A DNA stretch of 64,000 bases from Diorhabda sublineata. Taxonomy: Eukaryota > Arthropoda > Insecta > Coleoptera > Chrysomelidae. The stretch spans positions 12,724,709 through 12,788,708 of the forward strand of contig NC_079476.1 of assembly GCF_026230105.1 (NCBI RefSeq), read 5' to 3'. This document shows positions 44,250 through 58,699 of this stretch, piece after piece; positions within the stretch are counted from its first letter, which is position 1, and every line of letters begins with the position of its first letter. A program made the position numbers and the translations under genes. The notes beneath the pieces are model-generated. The model made no database searches and was not told the DNA's origin. It saw only the letters and a program-made list of their open reading frames with translations.

Positions 44250-47200
44250 TTACTTTATATTATGGGCGCTCGTTTTAGAGTCGAGGACTGTCAAGAGGTA
44301 GCACAATAATGAAAGTTCGATAACAACTCAAATTTACTATATATACCAAACAAAATAATATACATAAAATTATATATTTGGAACCTGCGTAGATCCGCTG
44401 AGATCTCGGCAATCGAGCTCTGATCGCTTCGCTGCCCTGAGACAGAATTAGCTTGCCTGGGTTCCTATAAATGTGTTGGCTTTTCCTAAAGCGTGTACCA
44501 GATATATCCAAGAGGATTAAATTAATTGCATGCTATTAGGACACTAAGAGGTTGTAAAAGAAAGATGACTTAGAATTCCCAAAAGAAAGTAACTTGGAAA
44601 TTCCCTTGGTTCAGGTCTCGGTCAGTGAGACTTTTTATTTATACTCATCGTGATATATCTATAATAGCACTTCTATACAAACAATTTGCATGTTACTTGT
44701 TCAAGTAAAGGGTATTTTTTGTACCAAAACAACAGAATTTAATGTTTTATTCAATCAATCTCAATAATGTGTGTTACAACAAATAAAAATAAGATAAATA
44801 TTATATTTCAGAAATAACTTACCTATCATCTGCAGAATTGTAGAAACTCTGCCCGGACCTTGTATTTGTGTTTTGAAAAAAATAGATAGAGAACCATCCA
44901 AAGCAGTTCAAAGCAGAACTGATTCGTATAATCATGATTTGTACTTGTTATTAAATCACAATATTTTCCAAACTAAGAATGTTTTGGGTCGAAATTAAAA
45001 TATGTCGATTTGCAGTTTTTTGAAATGTCATTCACAGATCTTAAGAAATGAAATTGTTCGAAGGTATTAATTAAAAAATGGTTACTACTCACCTTCTTCA
45101 AAATACCTTCATACTAAAAATTCAAGTGGCGTTGATGTTTTGACTTTAGTAAAAAAATTGTGATGACGGTGCTATCACTATTTTGTGGTATAGATGGTGG
45201 AGTGTTAATTCAATTGTAAATTTGTATATCCAATATAATAGTAGCACAAACTATTGACCGATTTGCATTCCCACTCAATAATGGAGTGGTCGAAAGGGTG
45301 GTATAAAGGTGTCGACAAGATCGCCTGGCTTGACTCTACTTTTTTTGGTGCTATCGATAAAACCATTAATATTAATAGAACATGAAACAAATTATTTTAA
45401 AAATACAAGTACTATTTCCAGGTAGCACGTTACCAACACTTTGAGCATCTTTCATTAGGAAACCGTTAACTATTTGTTTATACTTGTTGATTGTTGATTA
45501 CTAGTAATTTTTTTTATGGGTAGTAACATTTGCTATCACAACAAGGAAATATCCACGCTGCAAAAAACTGTGTGGGACATGTACGACATAATGACTCAAA
45601 GTTCTAATCGAAAATTGTGTATAAATACAATTGGTTTGCTCGTAAAAACTGCTGTTTCACGGTGTTCAGCTAGTTTTCACAAGATTCACGGACTTTGAAG
45701 TTAAGAGTTGTCATTAAAAGCTATCACAAATTTTATACAAGATGGGTGCCAAAATTTGCTTACAGACCTGCATGAGTTTGAGAAGGGATACAGCATGAGA
45801 GATTATAACCAATGTGTTTTGGTATAGACAAGGGTTGGTTGTGATTGGTTTTTTTAACGTGGTGTTACAAGAATCTTTCGAGCAGTACTGTCAAACTTCG
45901 CGCAACTTTAGTATGAAAGTTAGAAACAAGCGCTGAAGAAAGTTCTCATCAGCCCTATAATTCAAATCTTGCACTAGTGATTTTTACTTGTTTCCAAGAT
46001 TGGAGAAATAGCTAGCAATTTATTGTTTTGACGACCGAAACTCTTTCAGACGTAGGTAACAAATTTTTCTGTATTTCGTTCTTTTATTCCAAAACTCGTG
46101 TATGATTTGAAATGCTTATAATGGAAATACATAGATGAGTTCGCAATTTTCTGATGGTGTAGAATGTCAGAAGTATGTTGAAAATGAATCAATTAGTAGA
46201 TTCTAGACTAACTGAGGTCGCCGGAAAAATTTTGCAATTCATATGTAGTCAGAAGAAAAGGTATTGAAAGTCTACATGAAACACTTTTGCAAAAAAGATG
46301 TTAATGAATGTCGGCTACAGAATGAACAGACTCTAGAACTTACAAGAAATGCAACCAAACTTGTTTTGTTCTATCGTTTTGTATTTGTTATTTTACAATA
46401 AGGTCTGCATTTCATAAACGACGTATTCATTTGCATAATGGTTATTGAGAAAATGATTGAGTAGTACAAGAATTGATGTGATGTAACCGGTTTATTTTAT
46501 GTAAAAATAAATTGTAATTTTTCTTTCAAATCTTTGGATAATTTCGATTTATAATGAATCATTCTCATTTTACAATGTACTTTCACCTGATCTCAGCTAC
46601 AATAATCAATCAACTTCCATTTAATATTTATAGTATGTAATATACCGAACGACTTGTTTTTTGTCAATTTTTTCTCTTATTTCGTTATTCAGCAGCATCA
46701 ATAGTCACTCCTATCGTACACAAAACTAAAAACAATTAATTTGTTGGTACCTCAAGTCAATTCGAAATTATATGAATAGTTAAATTTAATTCTTCTCTTC
46801 TACGACAACAATAAATTTGTGCAAATCATTCTTTGGTGATATTTCCTTACATTGCTGCTAGGATTAAAGTCTGTCACCAAGTCTTAGTCTTGGTGTTTTG
46901 ACCGTATGAATGCTTTGTGTTTTTTACTTTAAAAAGTATCGATCTATGCGTTGTTTCCGTAGCAGAATGTTTCCGTGATATTTAAAATATTTCTATTGCT
47001 AAAAAGTACTCAAATGATCTCTTGTTGAAAGATTACTTTAGGACTACTGGTTATGATGAAATCAAGGAGAATTTTCTTGTTTAGTTTACGTCTTACTTTC
47101 ACCAGATTATTGTCAAAATTAAATAGTGCTAAAATTGCCCTGTAGTATCTGACTAATATACAAAAACGTGCTTAATGGATCCTAAAATTTTACTCCAACG

Positions 47201-48070
47201 TCTCTCACAAATCTCTCATAACCTAACTCTTCATAGTATTACATTTCTGTTTTGATTTATCTATCTTTGCCCATTTTTCCTCGCTATGTAAGTATCGGTC
47301 CTACTCCTTTTTCTATGAACCTTTTTTATATCTGCATATTTTAAATAATTTCAATCTCTATATCTGTTTTGGATATTTGAAGCAGCAGCTATATTCTTGT
47401 CCTCCCTTATAGCTGTTTCTCCTAGATATCTCATAATTAGCATCGTTCTGTTTAGACTGAATCCAATGTGTACTCGGCTCCAGACTTTGGACACTATTCT
47501 CGGTTATGCTCGAGATGCCCGGCCATGAGATCTGCTTTGTTTGATATTTTCATAGCCGTGTTCATTTTGTCCTATCCAGGTGGTTTCCTTAATTATAAGT
47601 TTTTATACCTGTGAGAACCTTACCAGTTTATAAGATATAGTAGTAAATGAGATTAGTATAATAAATAAGAAATATAGCTCGCACGAAAATAAGTAGTACA
47701 TTCAAAAGATTGGGAATACTATTTTATTTCAGGAACTGCATCTTGTTACAAATCTTTCTTACTGTATTGATCTGTACTAATATCTAATACTTTTATTTTT
47801 TTAATTTCAGGTAAGTCATATTTTTTTAGTGGACTTGGTAAGTTGATGATAATTAGTATTTATTTTGAAAATTATAAAATTGGTTACGAGACATCATATG
47901 CTGCAATGAGAAAATCCACCACAAATAAACATATAAGCTTACATTTAATTCTATGGTGGTTTATGAAATGTTAAACAGTTTTATAAAGTTGGGGTATATT
48001 TATACAGACGGTGTATCTTACTTGTGTAATTCATATATAAACTAACAATCAATACTTAACAACACTATTC
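44250..48070. other. Large intron, unassigned sequence
   Basis: Mostly AT-rich. A somewhat GC-richer patch (44,390-44,480) has a 78-codon minus-strand ORF with no recognised motif. 47,430-47,600 is another such patch, stop-ridden on both strands. Both could be old retroelement pieces. No gene can be supported. Confidence 0.45.
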
Positions 48071-48089
48071 ACCAATACTTGATATACTC

Positions 48090-48092
<3 letters not shown>

Positions 48093-48158
<66 letters not shown>

Positions 48159-48666
48159 TTATGTTTCTAAATCTTTTTATTTTAGGTATCTTCTGTTTTA
48201 AAGTTAGTTTTTGATTTTGATAATTTTCGACTTTTCTTTAAGTTTATCAAAATATAATATTAACACTGACAATTTGCTTATTTATATTGATCTATAGATC
48301 ACCGTCATCATTAACATCAAAATAAGGATAAAATCAAATTAGAACTTTGTTCTAATAAGAAAAATTAATTTTTTCTTGGTCCCTACATCTCAAATATATA
48401 GCAGTAATCAATTAAATTATTTGTAGTTTTAGTAGAATTTACGAAATAGAACTATAAATTCTACTCAGATTATTTATATTCATGTTCAAGGTGATCTATA
48501 AATCAATATAAATAAGCAAAGCAGTGTCAATATCATATTTTGATAAAGACTTAAAGAAAGGTTGAAACGTCAAAATTTGTCTTTCTTTTAAAAATTATCA
48601 AAAAAAACTAATTTTAGAAAAAGAAGAGACCTAAAATCAAGAGCATTTAGGTGGATTTATAATATA

Positions 48667-48718
<52 letters not shown>

Positions 48719-48720
48719 TT
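48093..48720. repeat. Head-to-head pair of a dispersed repeat, each flanked by (TA)n
   Basis: 48,154-48,310 and 48,489-48,655 are inverted copies. The first reads taggtatcttctgttttaa and ends near gatctatagatcacc. The second starts ggtgatctataaatcaatat and ends gaagagacctaaaatcaa. TA tracts lie at the outer ends (48,102-48,153 and 48,671-48,715). The middle contains aaagacttaaagaaagg and gaaacgtca, as in the tails of Penelope-like elements. A third copy lies at 62,455-62,560. Confidence 0.8.
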
Positions 48721-48722
48721 TT

Positions 48723-50600
48723 TTTTGATTTTAGGTCTTTTCTTTTTCTTTAAGTCTTTATAAAGTTTACATATGGACAATTTTGAGTGTTGTTTAAACA
48801 GTATTTTTTGCGTGTTAAACAATTGGAGAAACAGTTACGTGAATATTTTCCTGAAAGTACTTCATCTCATGAAAGTCATTGTTTTAACCCAACTAGTATG
48901 CATTATGCTTGAAGGTTATATATGAAAAAGGTAGCTGTGAGGTCATGGTCACAGTATTCTAAGATTCCAAACCAAAATAGTTTTAATCCATCACCATTTG
49001 CGTTACGACTTATTGTTACATCCACTGTAGCTCCCTCCGTTTACTATCTGTTTTGTGCAAAAATATATTAGAAAAATGAAAAGGTGCTGGCAGAGGTAGT
49101 TAAAAGCAGATTATTTCGAAAAATATTTTTCTACAGTAAAGTAACTATTCACAATATCTTATCATATCATATATGTAAGTAATTCAATATTTTTTATATG
49201 TTTCTTTTAATTATTTCCTGTGTTTGACACCGTCACATCCTTTAATATTAAGTGAGCCATAGAATTAAATGGAATGTGATCAAGGCAACCAGTTGCTAAC
49301 AAATTGTCCACTTTGGAACAAAATCATAGAGAGAAACTATTCTTCACATATCTGGCAATTACTAAAAATAATTTCAGATCCAGAGAATATACAAAAGAAC
49401 AAATGTCGATTCAACTCTATCTTTATAAAATAAAATTAAGCCGATTTACGTTTTGTGCTGTAGAAGCTTTTTTTCGAAAATTGAGGTAGATACTATTTTT
49501 GTAAGCTGATTACACACTCAGTTTTTCAAGATTCCTTAACAATTGTTTTTCGACCACTTACGCCAGTCATTCAAGTATGAAATCAAATTGATCAGCAATA
49601 AAAGACTGGACTCAATAATTTCCATCTATCATCGTGGTTAATCTGATCTTGCTGTAATTTTAGAATAATTATTCTAATCATGTTTTTAATTGAAGTTTCT
49701 GTACATAAATTATTTTCAACTTAAACCACTTCAAAAACTCACATTTATCATTATACGATTATAATAAATGTATGTTATTTGCATAATTCAATGCGATTGT
49801 TAGACATCGTATCGAGTTAAAAAGTGAACAAACTAATAAATAATAACAATCAGCTGAAATCGACGGGCGTGCTTAATAAATTTTATCTTACTATTAAGCA
49901 CACATTATTATTTGTGGACCATTATTAAGCGCCATTTAACATATTTAAATTGTTATATTCCAATGTGGGATTCAGTTTTTATAACTGAACTTTTTTATAA
50001 CAGAACTAGCAGTTATTTTATAAACCCTGTACTTATAGATGACTCTGGAAGAAGGTGTTAGAAAGTAACTTATTTTTTTACAGAATGACCAGAATTGCCC
50101 ATAACTTATATTTAAGCTTCTGCTCCTCGTGAATATATTATTATTTGTGTCACTTGTCAAATTGTACCTGTATATGATTAGTATTGGTGGTTATTTCAAC
50201 TCTCAAAATATATAGAGTAAGTTATAAAAAATGACACAAATTTAACTTGAATTTTTTTTATTTCTTTCATTTAATCACAAAATGTTATATATTGATACAT
50301 TCACATATAATAAACGAACTTGTGCTGATCGATAGGAACTAAATAACATTGGGGTGCGATATTGTTTTTTTTTTAATAAAAGCAGGTATGCTTGTTTATA
50401 ACTTGAAGACAAAATTTTTCTTTTTTTTCTTGGTTTATAAAAATGCTTACATCATTTTTGCGTATTATCACATTTGATAGGTAAGCATCATGGATACTCC
50501 ACTATTTATTTGATTCGTATCTAAAATTTACAATTTTAATGGGATTTCTGGTAGAGGCTTGGCTTAGAAAATTTCCTCTAGCGGCAAATAATGCAATAAA
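48723..50600. other. Large intron, featureless
   Basis: AT-rich sequence without recognisable genes or transposon proteins. Confidence 0.5.
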
Positions 50601-50985
50601 ATGAAAATTGCGTTACAAGATATTTGCAAATTTGCTTGCACAAAACCAAGCAATACAAATTTCGTTGGTGGTGAGTGTTTTAAATGTTGGACTTGTGATA
50701 ATGTGTGAGCAAGTACCAAATTCTGATTGTTATATTATCGATCAAGAATTATTTATTTACAAATTCAATTACTTTACTATGTGTACAAGGCATCTTTTAA
50801 AACAGGATTTTTTATTTATTTCGTGGTTTCTTTTGGCTAACAAACTTCCAGATTTAATTTGTGCTCTTCTTTATATCGCCTATAGTTGAAATACCTATAC
50901 CAAACTTCCGAGCAATGGCAGCATCTTTATCTAACATTTCAATATACGCAATTTGTCTTTTATTGATGATGTAACTAGCACTGTA
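50600..50985 (-). pseudogene. Tigger/pogo-like DNA-binding domain relic
   Basis: The complement of about 50,890-50,975 reads IAYIEMLDKDAAIARKFGIG then ISTIGDIKKSTN, a stop, and IWKFVSQKKP. The ARKFGIG-ST-xDIKK pattern is the N-terminal CENP-B/psq-type helix-turn-helix of Tigger/jerky-like transposases. A further NPVLKDALYT may match the start of the second DNA-binding motif. No DDE domain follows. The plus-strand ORF at 50,608-50,889 is only the shadow of this. Confidence 0.6.
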
Positions 50986-50999
50986 AAGTGATAAATAAA

Positions 51000-53900
51000 A
51001 AACTGTCAAGTAACTATAAACAAATGATTGACATACTGCGACATGTACGGATTACAGCGTGTACTAAACTACCCAGGGTTTGGATCAGCGAGACGTTATT
51101 GTATATCTGAAAATTTCAAATTATTTCTACATTCGATCCCTTTGGTCTCAGTTGAGTAGTCCATATGTCAGTTTTCCATACCTTTTCTTGCTATGTTTAC
51201 ACTAGAATTAATTTGCATAGTATCGATTTTACTGGATGTTTTGGGTGGAACATCCAGTCTCTATCTAATAAAGTAGTTTTTCGGATTACTTCTGTATTTT
51301 ACGCATTCAATTATATTCTTTTGTTTCCAGAACTATATTGCTTAATGCCTTGTAAAGGCATTTTGGCTTTCTATCTTCATTAGTTGAACTTATTCATAAT
51401 CACTGCACTTATTCGACGTGTTACCGTATGTACTATTACCTTTTCTTAACATTTATACGTATGGTTCCATAGAGCGTTAATGAGTAATTTTTTTTGTCAT
51501 CACTGGCACACTTTTTTCAGTGTTATGGTTCATTATTCGTAAACACGAGTGTGAGTTCACTTAATGTTTAAAGTATAATTCTGAACTCAAAACAAGAAAA
51601 CTCCAGTCTCGCCCTTGATATTCACTATAAGAATGATCAAAGTTCCAAAAAACTAGTATAATTATCGGTAGTAAAAAAAACGGTAATTGTAGATGCTACA
51701 CGAATAAATCGCATCGAGGTAGACCATTGAGTCCATAATTAAATTTCAACTTATAACATTTTAAGTATGTTTACATAAGGCTGTCAACCAGACACGCCTA
51801 CCTGAAGATGATTTATTGTTCTTCTCAATAAATATGCAGCCCGTATACCTAATTTCAATAAACGCTGTCTCTGATAAATGGTTTTTCTAAAAAACAAAGA
51901 TATTTAACAACTGCAAAACTAAACTCAACGCAAATTGCATCGATTCGCTAATTGAGAACATGTTTTTTTATTGTTAACGTTACTTTAGGGGTAATTGGCT
52001 TAGGATTAACTGGTTTAACATAAGAAACCAATTATTATGAGTCTTAAGAATATCAGTTGAACCTAAAAAATATTTATTAATTTGTTACTATCATAAATTA
52101 TTTATATTTTTATACTATTTATTATTGTTTCACGAAATCTTAAAACGTTTTTTTGTTTACTACATTAATTCAAGACAAGATTTAGTATTCTTCTATGGAC
52201 TTTCGAGACACAACGAGAGTAAATCATTCTACTTGAAAAATTCTTCTTGAAAATATTTCGAATATTCCAACTTTTGTAGGAGAATATTTAACTAAAAGTT
52301 AATGCTCAAAACAAAACATACTTGCATATTAAACCTTACCACCCATGTGACAAAAAAACTCCAATACATTGCAATATTCTCTTGGAAATGCCTTTTTTGA
52401 CAGCTAAGTGGTTTTCTCAAGTTCATCCTTTAACCTCTAACAACCTCAATTTTTAAATGTCAAATGCTATGACTCCACTTATACCTCATTTGAAATATAT
52501 AAACCAACTTGGGAATTGGGGAAGATTTAGATTTATTAGTTAGTGAAATTTGCTCCTGGCGTTACAAAGTGCAGTGATAAAATCCAATAAGAAATTGACA
52601 CTAGATATCCGACATCAAAAATGTACACGATTCTTTCCACTAATAAAAAAGGCTTTGATAAAACTCACTTTTTTCAATCTTTTCATGCTCAATTTTTATA
52701 CGTTTTTTTAAATCTTCATTGCTCAATGGGGAATTATAAAATCTCATCAAATTTACACTGACATGTAGGTGAAAGATGTTATAACACGTGTGGTAGTCGC
52801 ATTTGATATTTAAATAGTGGTGTTCATGGAGTAACAGGTCACATTTAATCTACTTGCATGCTGCTACATCGTACCACCCGGCACGCAGCGAACAGATTCT
52901 TTGCCAAAGTGAAGCGCTTACGGGAACCACGAGAAATTTGGAAGCGAGACAAAAAAATCCTGTCAATAAAAAATCGAGTTAAGATCTCAGTTTAATTCTC
53001 GATTTGATATTGAGATTAGATAAAGAAGAATTGAATTTGGCTATTATAATTGAAAACCAGATTATTTTGCGTAATGTTTTTTTTTACTGATGATTGTACG
53101 TATTTTCCTAATGCATGTTAACAAGTAAAATTATCCCTACTGGAGTAATGAAAAGAAAGACAACGGCTGGTTGGGTTGGTATTTTTGGGAATAGTATTAT
53201 TATATATACCTTCATTCTTGAGGAGAACACAACTAGTGATCTTTTCTCCAAGAAATAATATACTTTTTACAAATAACTCCGGTCCTGTAGTTCTCTCCCT
53301 GATGGGGCATCTATAAAATGCTCATAAAACCCAACCTCAAGATTTGAAAGATTTCAAGATAACAATAACGTGCAACGAGAGTTTGACAACATGTGTCATC
53401 ACTATATAGGAAATAATGGACGCTATTTCGAACGATAAAATTTGTTAATTTTTAATAACTATATTTTATTGGCAAATACTTGATGCATTTACGGTTTTAC
53501 TTGATCCCTTCAAAAGTATTTGTTATTATTGAGTTTTGTAGAGGTTTGTAACCATGTTGTGTAACGTGGCTTTGAAAATTTTCTATAGGAAATATATAAT
53601 GGACATTCTGAGTATTTGAACACGCTGTAAATAAGCATGTAATCACAAAAGACTATCACCATTATCTTCTACTTGTAAATGTACGTTTGTTTTGATTTAT
53701 TGTTAATTAATTTTACCTAGAAAAGACTGATGAAATAATCCCTTTGGAAAGTTGAATCGAATAGGGAAATAAGTCACATAATTCCATTTACTTTTGTTTA
53801 TATACTCAGAATGCTGAAATCCTACATACAACGAGATATAAAGAACCAATAACTAACTACTAACGGAAAACAATGGATTAGGCGATGAATTGAATGTTGT

Positions 53901-54400
53901 TACGATGCCAGGCTTACTGGTAGCTCCGTAGTATCAAAATTCTTGGTTAAATTTACATATTATATCGAGATCGAGTTATGTAAATGAATTTTCGAAAGAA
54001 GAAACAAAAAGAAGTAACTCCATCAGGCTACGTAGCCGAAAAAAACAGTAAAAGATCAACAGCGCCGGATTTAACCTTTAAGAGTTGATAAATCATATCG
54101 AGTGAGGTGAGTGAAGAAAATGTTCAAATTCGACTAATAATTCAGTAACCATTACTACATTTTAATCGCAAATCTCGTGGAAATATTTTCTCAGGACCCG
54201 GAAATCAATAGATACAGTGGAAAACTCATTGCTATATTAACGTGAATCAGCTTTATTGTTAAAAACATTAAATTTAAATTATAATGATTCCGATATAGAG
54301 GCCGTAAGAAATGAACTAGAGATAGTATGTATAAAACTATCAAATGGATAGCTGGAGTGATAATTATGTAGCTTATTATTCATTTCACCATTTCTTTCAT
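51000..54400. other. Large intron, featureless
   Basis: AT-rich. A slightly GC-richer patch lies at 52,840-52,960. No gene, RNA or transposon protein is recognised. Confidence 0.5.
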
Positions 54401-54403
54401 TTC

Positions 54404-54612
54404 TAAGTTGGAATTTCTGGAACCGTTGTTGATATTCATACTGAATACACTGTTTACACCACCACTACACCAACACTCACAATTACACTGTCTGACACGC
54501 GTTTCGATAACCAAGTTATTGTCTTTGAAGACAATAACTTTGTTATCGAAACGCGCGTCAGACAGTGTAATTGTGAATGTTGGTAGAGTGGTGGTGTAAA
54601 CAGTATAATCAG
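54404..54612. repeat. Near-perfect inverted repeat with about 86-base arms
   Basis: 54,441-54,525 and 54,528-54,612 are complements with only a few mismatches, and there is almost no loop at the centre (gtctttgaagac). The arms contain acactgtctgac, acgcgtttcgataac and tgtttacaccaccact. The left outer part (54,404-54,480) is also found at 8,011-8,082. It looks like a foldback end of a transposon. A minus-strand ORF of 145 codons crosses it. Confidence 0.93.
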
Positions 54613-54619
54613 TATTTTT

Positions 54620-57600
54620 TTGACTTCTTTGTGAACGTGGAATCATATCTTTAGAGGAGGAACGTCGAAAAAACGCAATACGTAGGTAGTTGATCATTTC
54701 GATTCGTTCTATATTCGAACTTTGTACAATTTTCCTATTTGTTGGTGCCTTGATGCTCAATTTTTCTCGAAAATTGGTGTTAGCTATTTGTATGCTACAG
54801 AATAGAAATTTAACCATATTTTGCTGTTTTGGTGTATTTTATATTACTGATATGTAATCTGCTGCTTTTTTAGCTTTTGGATAATATTTTTTGATATAAT
54901 CTGCATTTTTAAGAAGAACTCTTATCAGCAGCTGAGAGATGCTCAAAAATTTCGATCCCCAAGTCACTATTTATCCTTTGTACTCCTCTTAATCACTTAT
55001 CAAGTTTCCATTCTCGCTTTATATTGTTTTTTTTGTTATAATCTTATATTGTTATGTAAAATCTAAAACATAGGAATCTACTTCTCTGTCTACATTTCGA
55101 ATGATGTAGGCGTTGTCGTCTTACAGCATCAAGCATCATATGGCGAGTTGGGGTCACCCTCGAAAACTCGTGACCTCTGCTGCTCTAGAAAGCTGATATA
55201 GCCACTATTTCTCTGACAGGAGATCGAATGAAACTATCACTATTGCCTTCAGTCGCTACTTAAACATTCTCGGTTTGGATATTCCCCATCAATTCCTACC
55301 CATTGCTGACTTAATGCGCTTCTGGGATTACCTGTCTCATATTTATATTATCGTGTTTTTCATGTTGCAAAAGTTTCTTTTTTGGTATTGAACTCATTAA
55401 ATAACGGAAAAATGGTTAAGTGCCGGTCAGTGAGCGCAAACTGTCGTGAATCAAGACACATGACTACCACTATAACAGATTCTCTTTTTGCTTCTCGAGC
55501 TATGAGCTACATCTCATACTCGTATATAACTATTTTTCGATTTTACTGTTCGTTTTTTCTTTATTAGCAGCTCTCCTTAATTTATGAAGATGGGAAATAT
55601 CTCCATCTCTACAGTAGGTTGTTTGACTCGTCAACTTTTGAAGAATACAAGGAGTGTAACATTTTTGGCCAGAGGTATGTTTATAATGACAGCCTGGATT
55701 TTTCATAAGTCTTATCTAGCTCATATTTTCATATCTGCTGACAATTGTAATTCAACATTGTTGAATGAATTTCAAAAATCATACTTGAAAAAAGTGCGTG
55801 CCAAATAAACCTCCTAATTTTATCTCAAATCCGGCACTGATAAAAAAGCGGGACATTTAAATGTAATATATTCGCGGCAGGTAACCAAATAATTGGCTAT
55901 CCCTAAAAGAGCACCTGCACGGTAGGGCGCAGTCATTCCTTATTATCCTGTACCACCCAGTAACAAAACAAACTAATGTTAATATGAACTGCTACAGCGA
56001 GACTGTAACAGTTTATTATTGCCAATATACAATAACAATTTACATTTATTAAACATTTTTCCATACTTCTTCAAAACTTTCCTTCAAAACGACAAACATA
56101 GTTTGAAAAACAGTATATTTGTAGAGCGGTGACATTATAATTATTGAATTTTATCTTTATATTCCAAACTCTCGAAACATATCTGTCTTAAATAAATTCG
56201 CCCAAATATTCATGATATTCCAATATTTGACTATCCGTCTCCCAGAGAGCAATAGTTATCCGTATTGCTGACCTAAGCTTCATCTACCATGATAAATCAG
56301 AAACTCAAACAATCATAATGAAACAAGTTTACTCACAGCATTCTTTAACTAAATTCCGATCACCCTATTCTTCAAGAATTTCGTTAAACTATAAATAAGA
56401 GACGTACTGAGGTATTATGATAATTCGACTAAAACTTTCCGTTAATAGCGAAACTTTGTATACCTCTCTATGCTATGCGGTCGTGCTTTCTTATATTGCT
56501 ACGAAGTCGTCCACGACATGGACGTGAAACTGGTCCTGTTCTATTATAATGGGGGTTTAAAATTTGGCGAATACTTCAAATGCGGCTCTTTGATATGGAC
56601 TTCATTGCATGTTTTTATCATAGCGGCGAGTTTCATTATTTTCTAGAATTTCTGAAAAATTCGATTTAGGTATATCAACTAGTTTTTTTAGCAGTTAGAG
56701 CTTAGTTTATAATTGAAAGTCATAGTGAACGGAACAAAATTGAAGTAATAAATGAATTTAAATAAATTAGAAAAGTAGATATAAGTAGTGCATATTTAAT
56801 TACACTAGTGTTTATAAGTTAATTATTATTATATAAGTTAATTGAGACTAGTGTAAGTGTTTTAATGAATTGAGTAAGTAAAAGACAGTGTGTATAAATT
56901 TACCCCCCCCCCCGTTTAAATAAATTCGGAAATAAGAAAAACATTACAATAGTTTGTATCGGAAACCGGAAGCGATGTAGTCACAGTAGGTTTCATTCGT
57001 TATTGTTGTTCCTTATTTCATGAAATTACAAACAAGTACGCCTTTTTCGTCTCAAAACAACAATTAATTTTGACCAAACTCTGTTTAAATTTTTGTTTGC
57101 TGGGTGTACGTGTATTCATTGCTTTGACTGTTCATTGATGTCTCTGCTATCCTAATATTCTTTAAGAAATTGTTTTTCTTGTTGTTACATTGCGTGATAC
57201 AAATCACCACTTTCATATTTATACAGGAAAAACCATAAAATTTTTTAAAAATCTGTGAAAAGTTCACGTTGCATATTTCAGCATCGATCATAAAGATCAT
57301 CGTTTGAGCTAGCATTAGCGACAGTAGTCGCCTGTCAGTTAATCCACTTTTCAAAATAATATTTTCTTTTGGAAATGCTCGCGCTCCTCCTTACTTTAGT
57401 GTGCTCATGTCTCTACAGAAGCTAGTGCTCATGGTGTTCAAAATTGTTGATGTATCGTATTATTCTACATATCTCGAATTTTGAGTTAATTTCCAGAATA
57501 AGAAAAAAATTCAATGAAACAGCAAAAAAATAATACAGCATATTTAATTTTCATATTTACTAATCTATGTTTACGGTTTTAATTTAAAAGATATTGACTG

Positions 57601-58350
57601 CATGAAACCAAATATCTATGCGTAGTTGCATATTTAATAGTCAGTTATGGGTTACGAAACTATGGCAAACTTCCCAAAACAATGATTCTTCAATGAATGT
57701 AAATTTTATTATCTTTTGAAATAATTTTATCAATATTGTATAAAAAAAATATCACTAGAAACAATAATTTCGTATCACCACCTAATCGTTTATAAAATAA
57801 ACTTGTTTGAGTAACGTTTTTTTAGATTATGGTGTAGATTCTTCGCGATTGAACTTCGTTTATTTTTCACTTAATCGTATTGGTTCCAATGACTAGTCTA
57901 ACTAACGGTTTACTATGTAATGACGAATTGTGTAACAGAATCTAATGAGAAAAATGAATCCATAAAGAAACAAAAAAATCACTGTAACTTAATTATTAAT
58001 GACTAAAAAATATTATCAAACAACCTTCCTTTATCTTTGGTAAAGCTTCTTTTCTCAAAATTCACGACATCACTTCAAGGCATCTGCTTTCAAAAAATAT
58101 AAATTCGTCAATACTGCAAAGGATTTCGGGGGGTGGTGGGGTCTTTAAAATTTTCTCAAGTCTCCTTATGTGATACTATTAAATTATAGTATAAAATATG
58201 AAAAAATGATTGTTTCTGATTGTCACTGACTGGTGTAAATTTCACATTGTTGAACATAATATCAACGTCCTTATTTCAAAACACCGTAAAATATTGTTTT
58301 AATAAATTCAAATGGAATCATTGAAGTTCATTCAAAATCTGCCGTCGTGA
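54620..58350. other. Large intron, mostly featureless
   Basis: AT-rich, with a C11 run at 56,903-56,913. The segment 55,080-55,330 is somewhat GC-richer but has no consistent reading frame. No gene can be supported. Confidence 0.5.
56903..56913. repeat. Poly-C run of 11
   Basis: An isolated homopolymer of eleven C in an AT-rich region, likely variable and prone to sequencing error. Confidence 0.95.
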
Positions 58351-58355
58351 CTAAG

Positions 58356-58594
58356 AACATCGATATTGTGCACGAATTGATTAAACAAGATGTATGTGTG
58401 ATATACCTTGAGATTGACGTCATCTTCGGTATTAATATGACTTGCATCAACAAGATCCTGTATGTTCATTTGGTAATTTAAAAATGTGTTCCCATTGGAT
58501 CCGACATAACGTGACTCGCTTCGACTGGTACATTGAAATGTTAAAAAAATTTGCTGAGGTATTTCAGATATGTATAACATCTGTATATGTATAA
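58356..58594 (+). mobile_element. Mariner transposase N-terminal relic
   Basis: The plus strand reads NIDIVHELIKQDVCVIYLEI and then GINMTCINKILYVHL up to a stop at 58,479. After a frameshift it reads KMCSHWIRHNVTR and DWYIEMLKKF (58,481-58,594). This is the helix-turn-helix end of a mariner (SETMAR-type) transposase: the I-x-x-ILH-L-V-K region followed by the WIPHNLT-like stretch and the DWC-EMLKKF stretch. The catalytic domain was not found. The minus-strand ORF at 58,332-58,622 is its shadow. Confidence 0.75.
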
Positions 58595-58699
58595 AGCATA
58601 ACTCTGGTGGATGCTCGTTCATGTTGCTCTTGGTGTGAATTAGTTAATTGATTGAACTGTCACCAATGACACGCTGTCATCAAAATAATGTTTTAGTAT

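Noticed and set aside
48637..48822. Minus-strand ORF with an (Ile-Tyr) repeat
   Set aside because: It is only a translation of the TA microsatellite and flanking A/T runs.
54380..54817. 145-codon minus-strand ORF, the longest non-neurobeachin ORF after exon G
   Set aside because: It runs through the near-perfect palindrome, so both arms are translated as part of it. That is a repeat effect and not a gene; part of the reading may be a transposon remnant.
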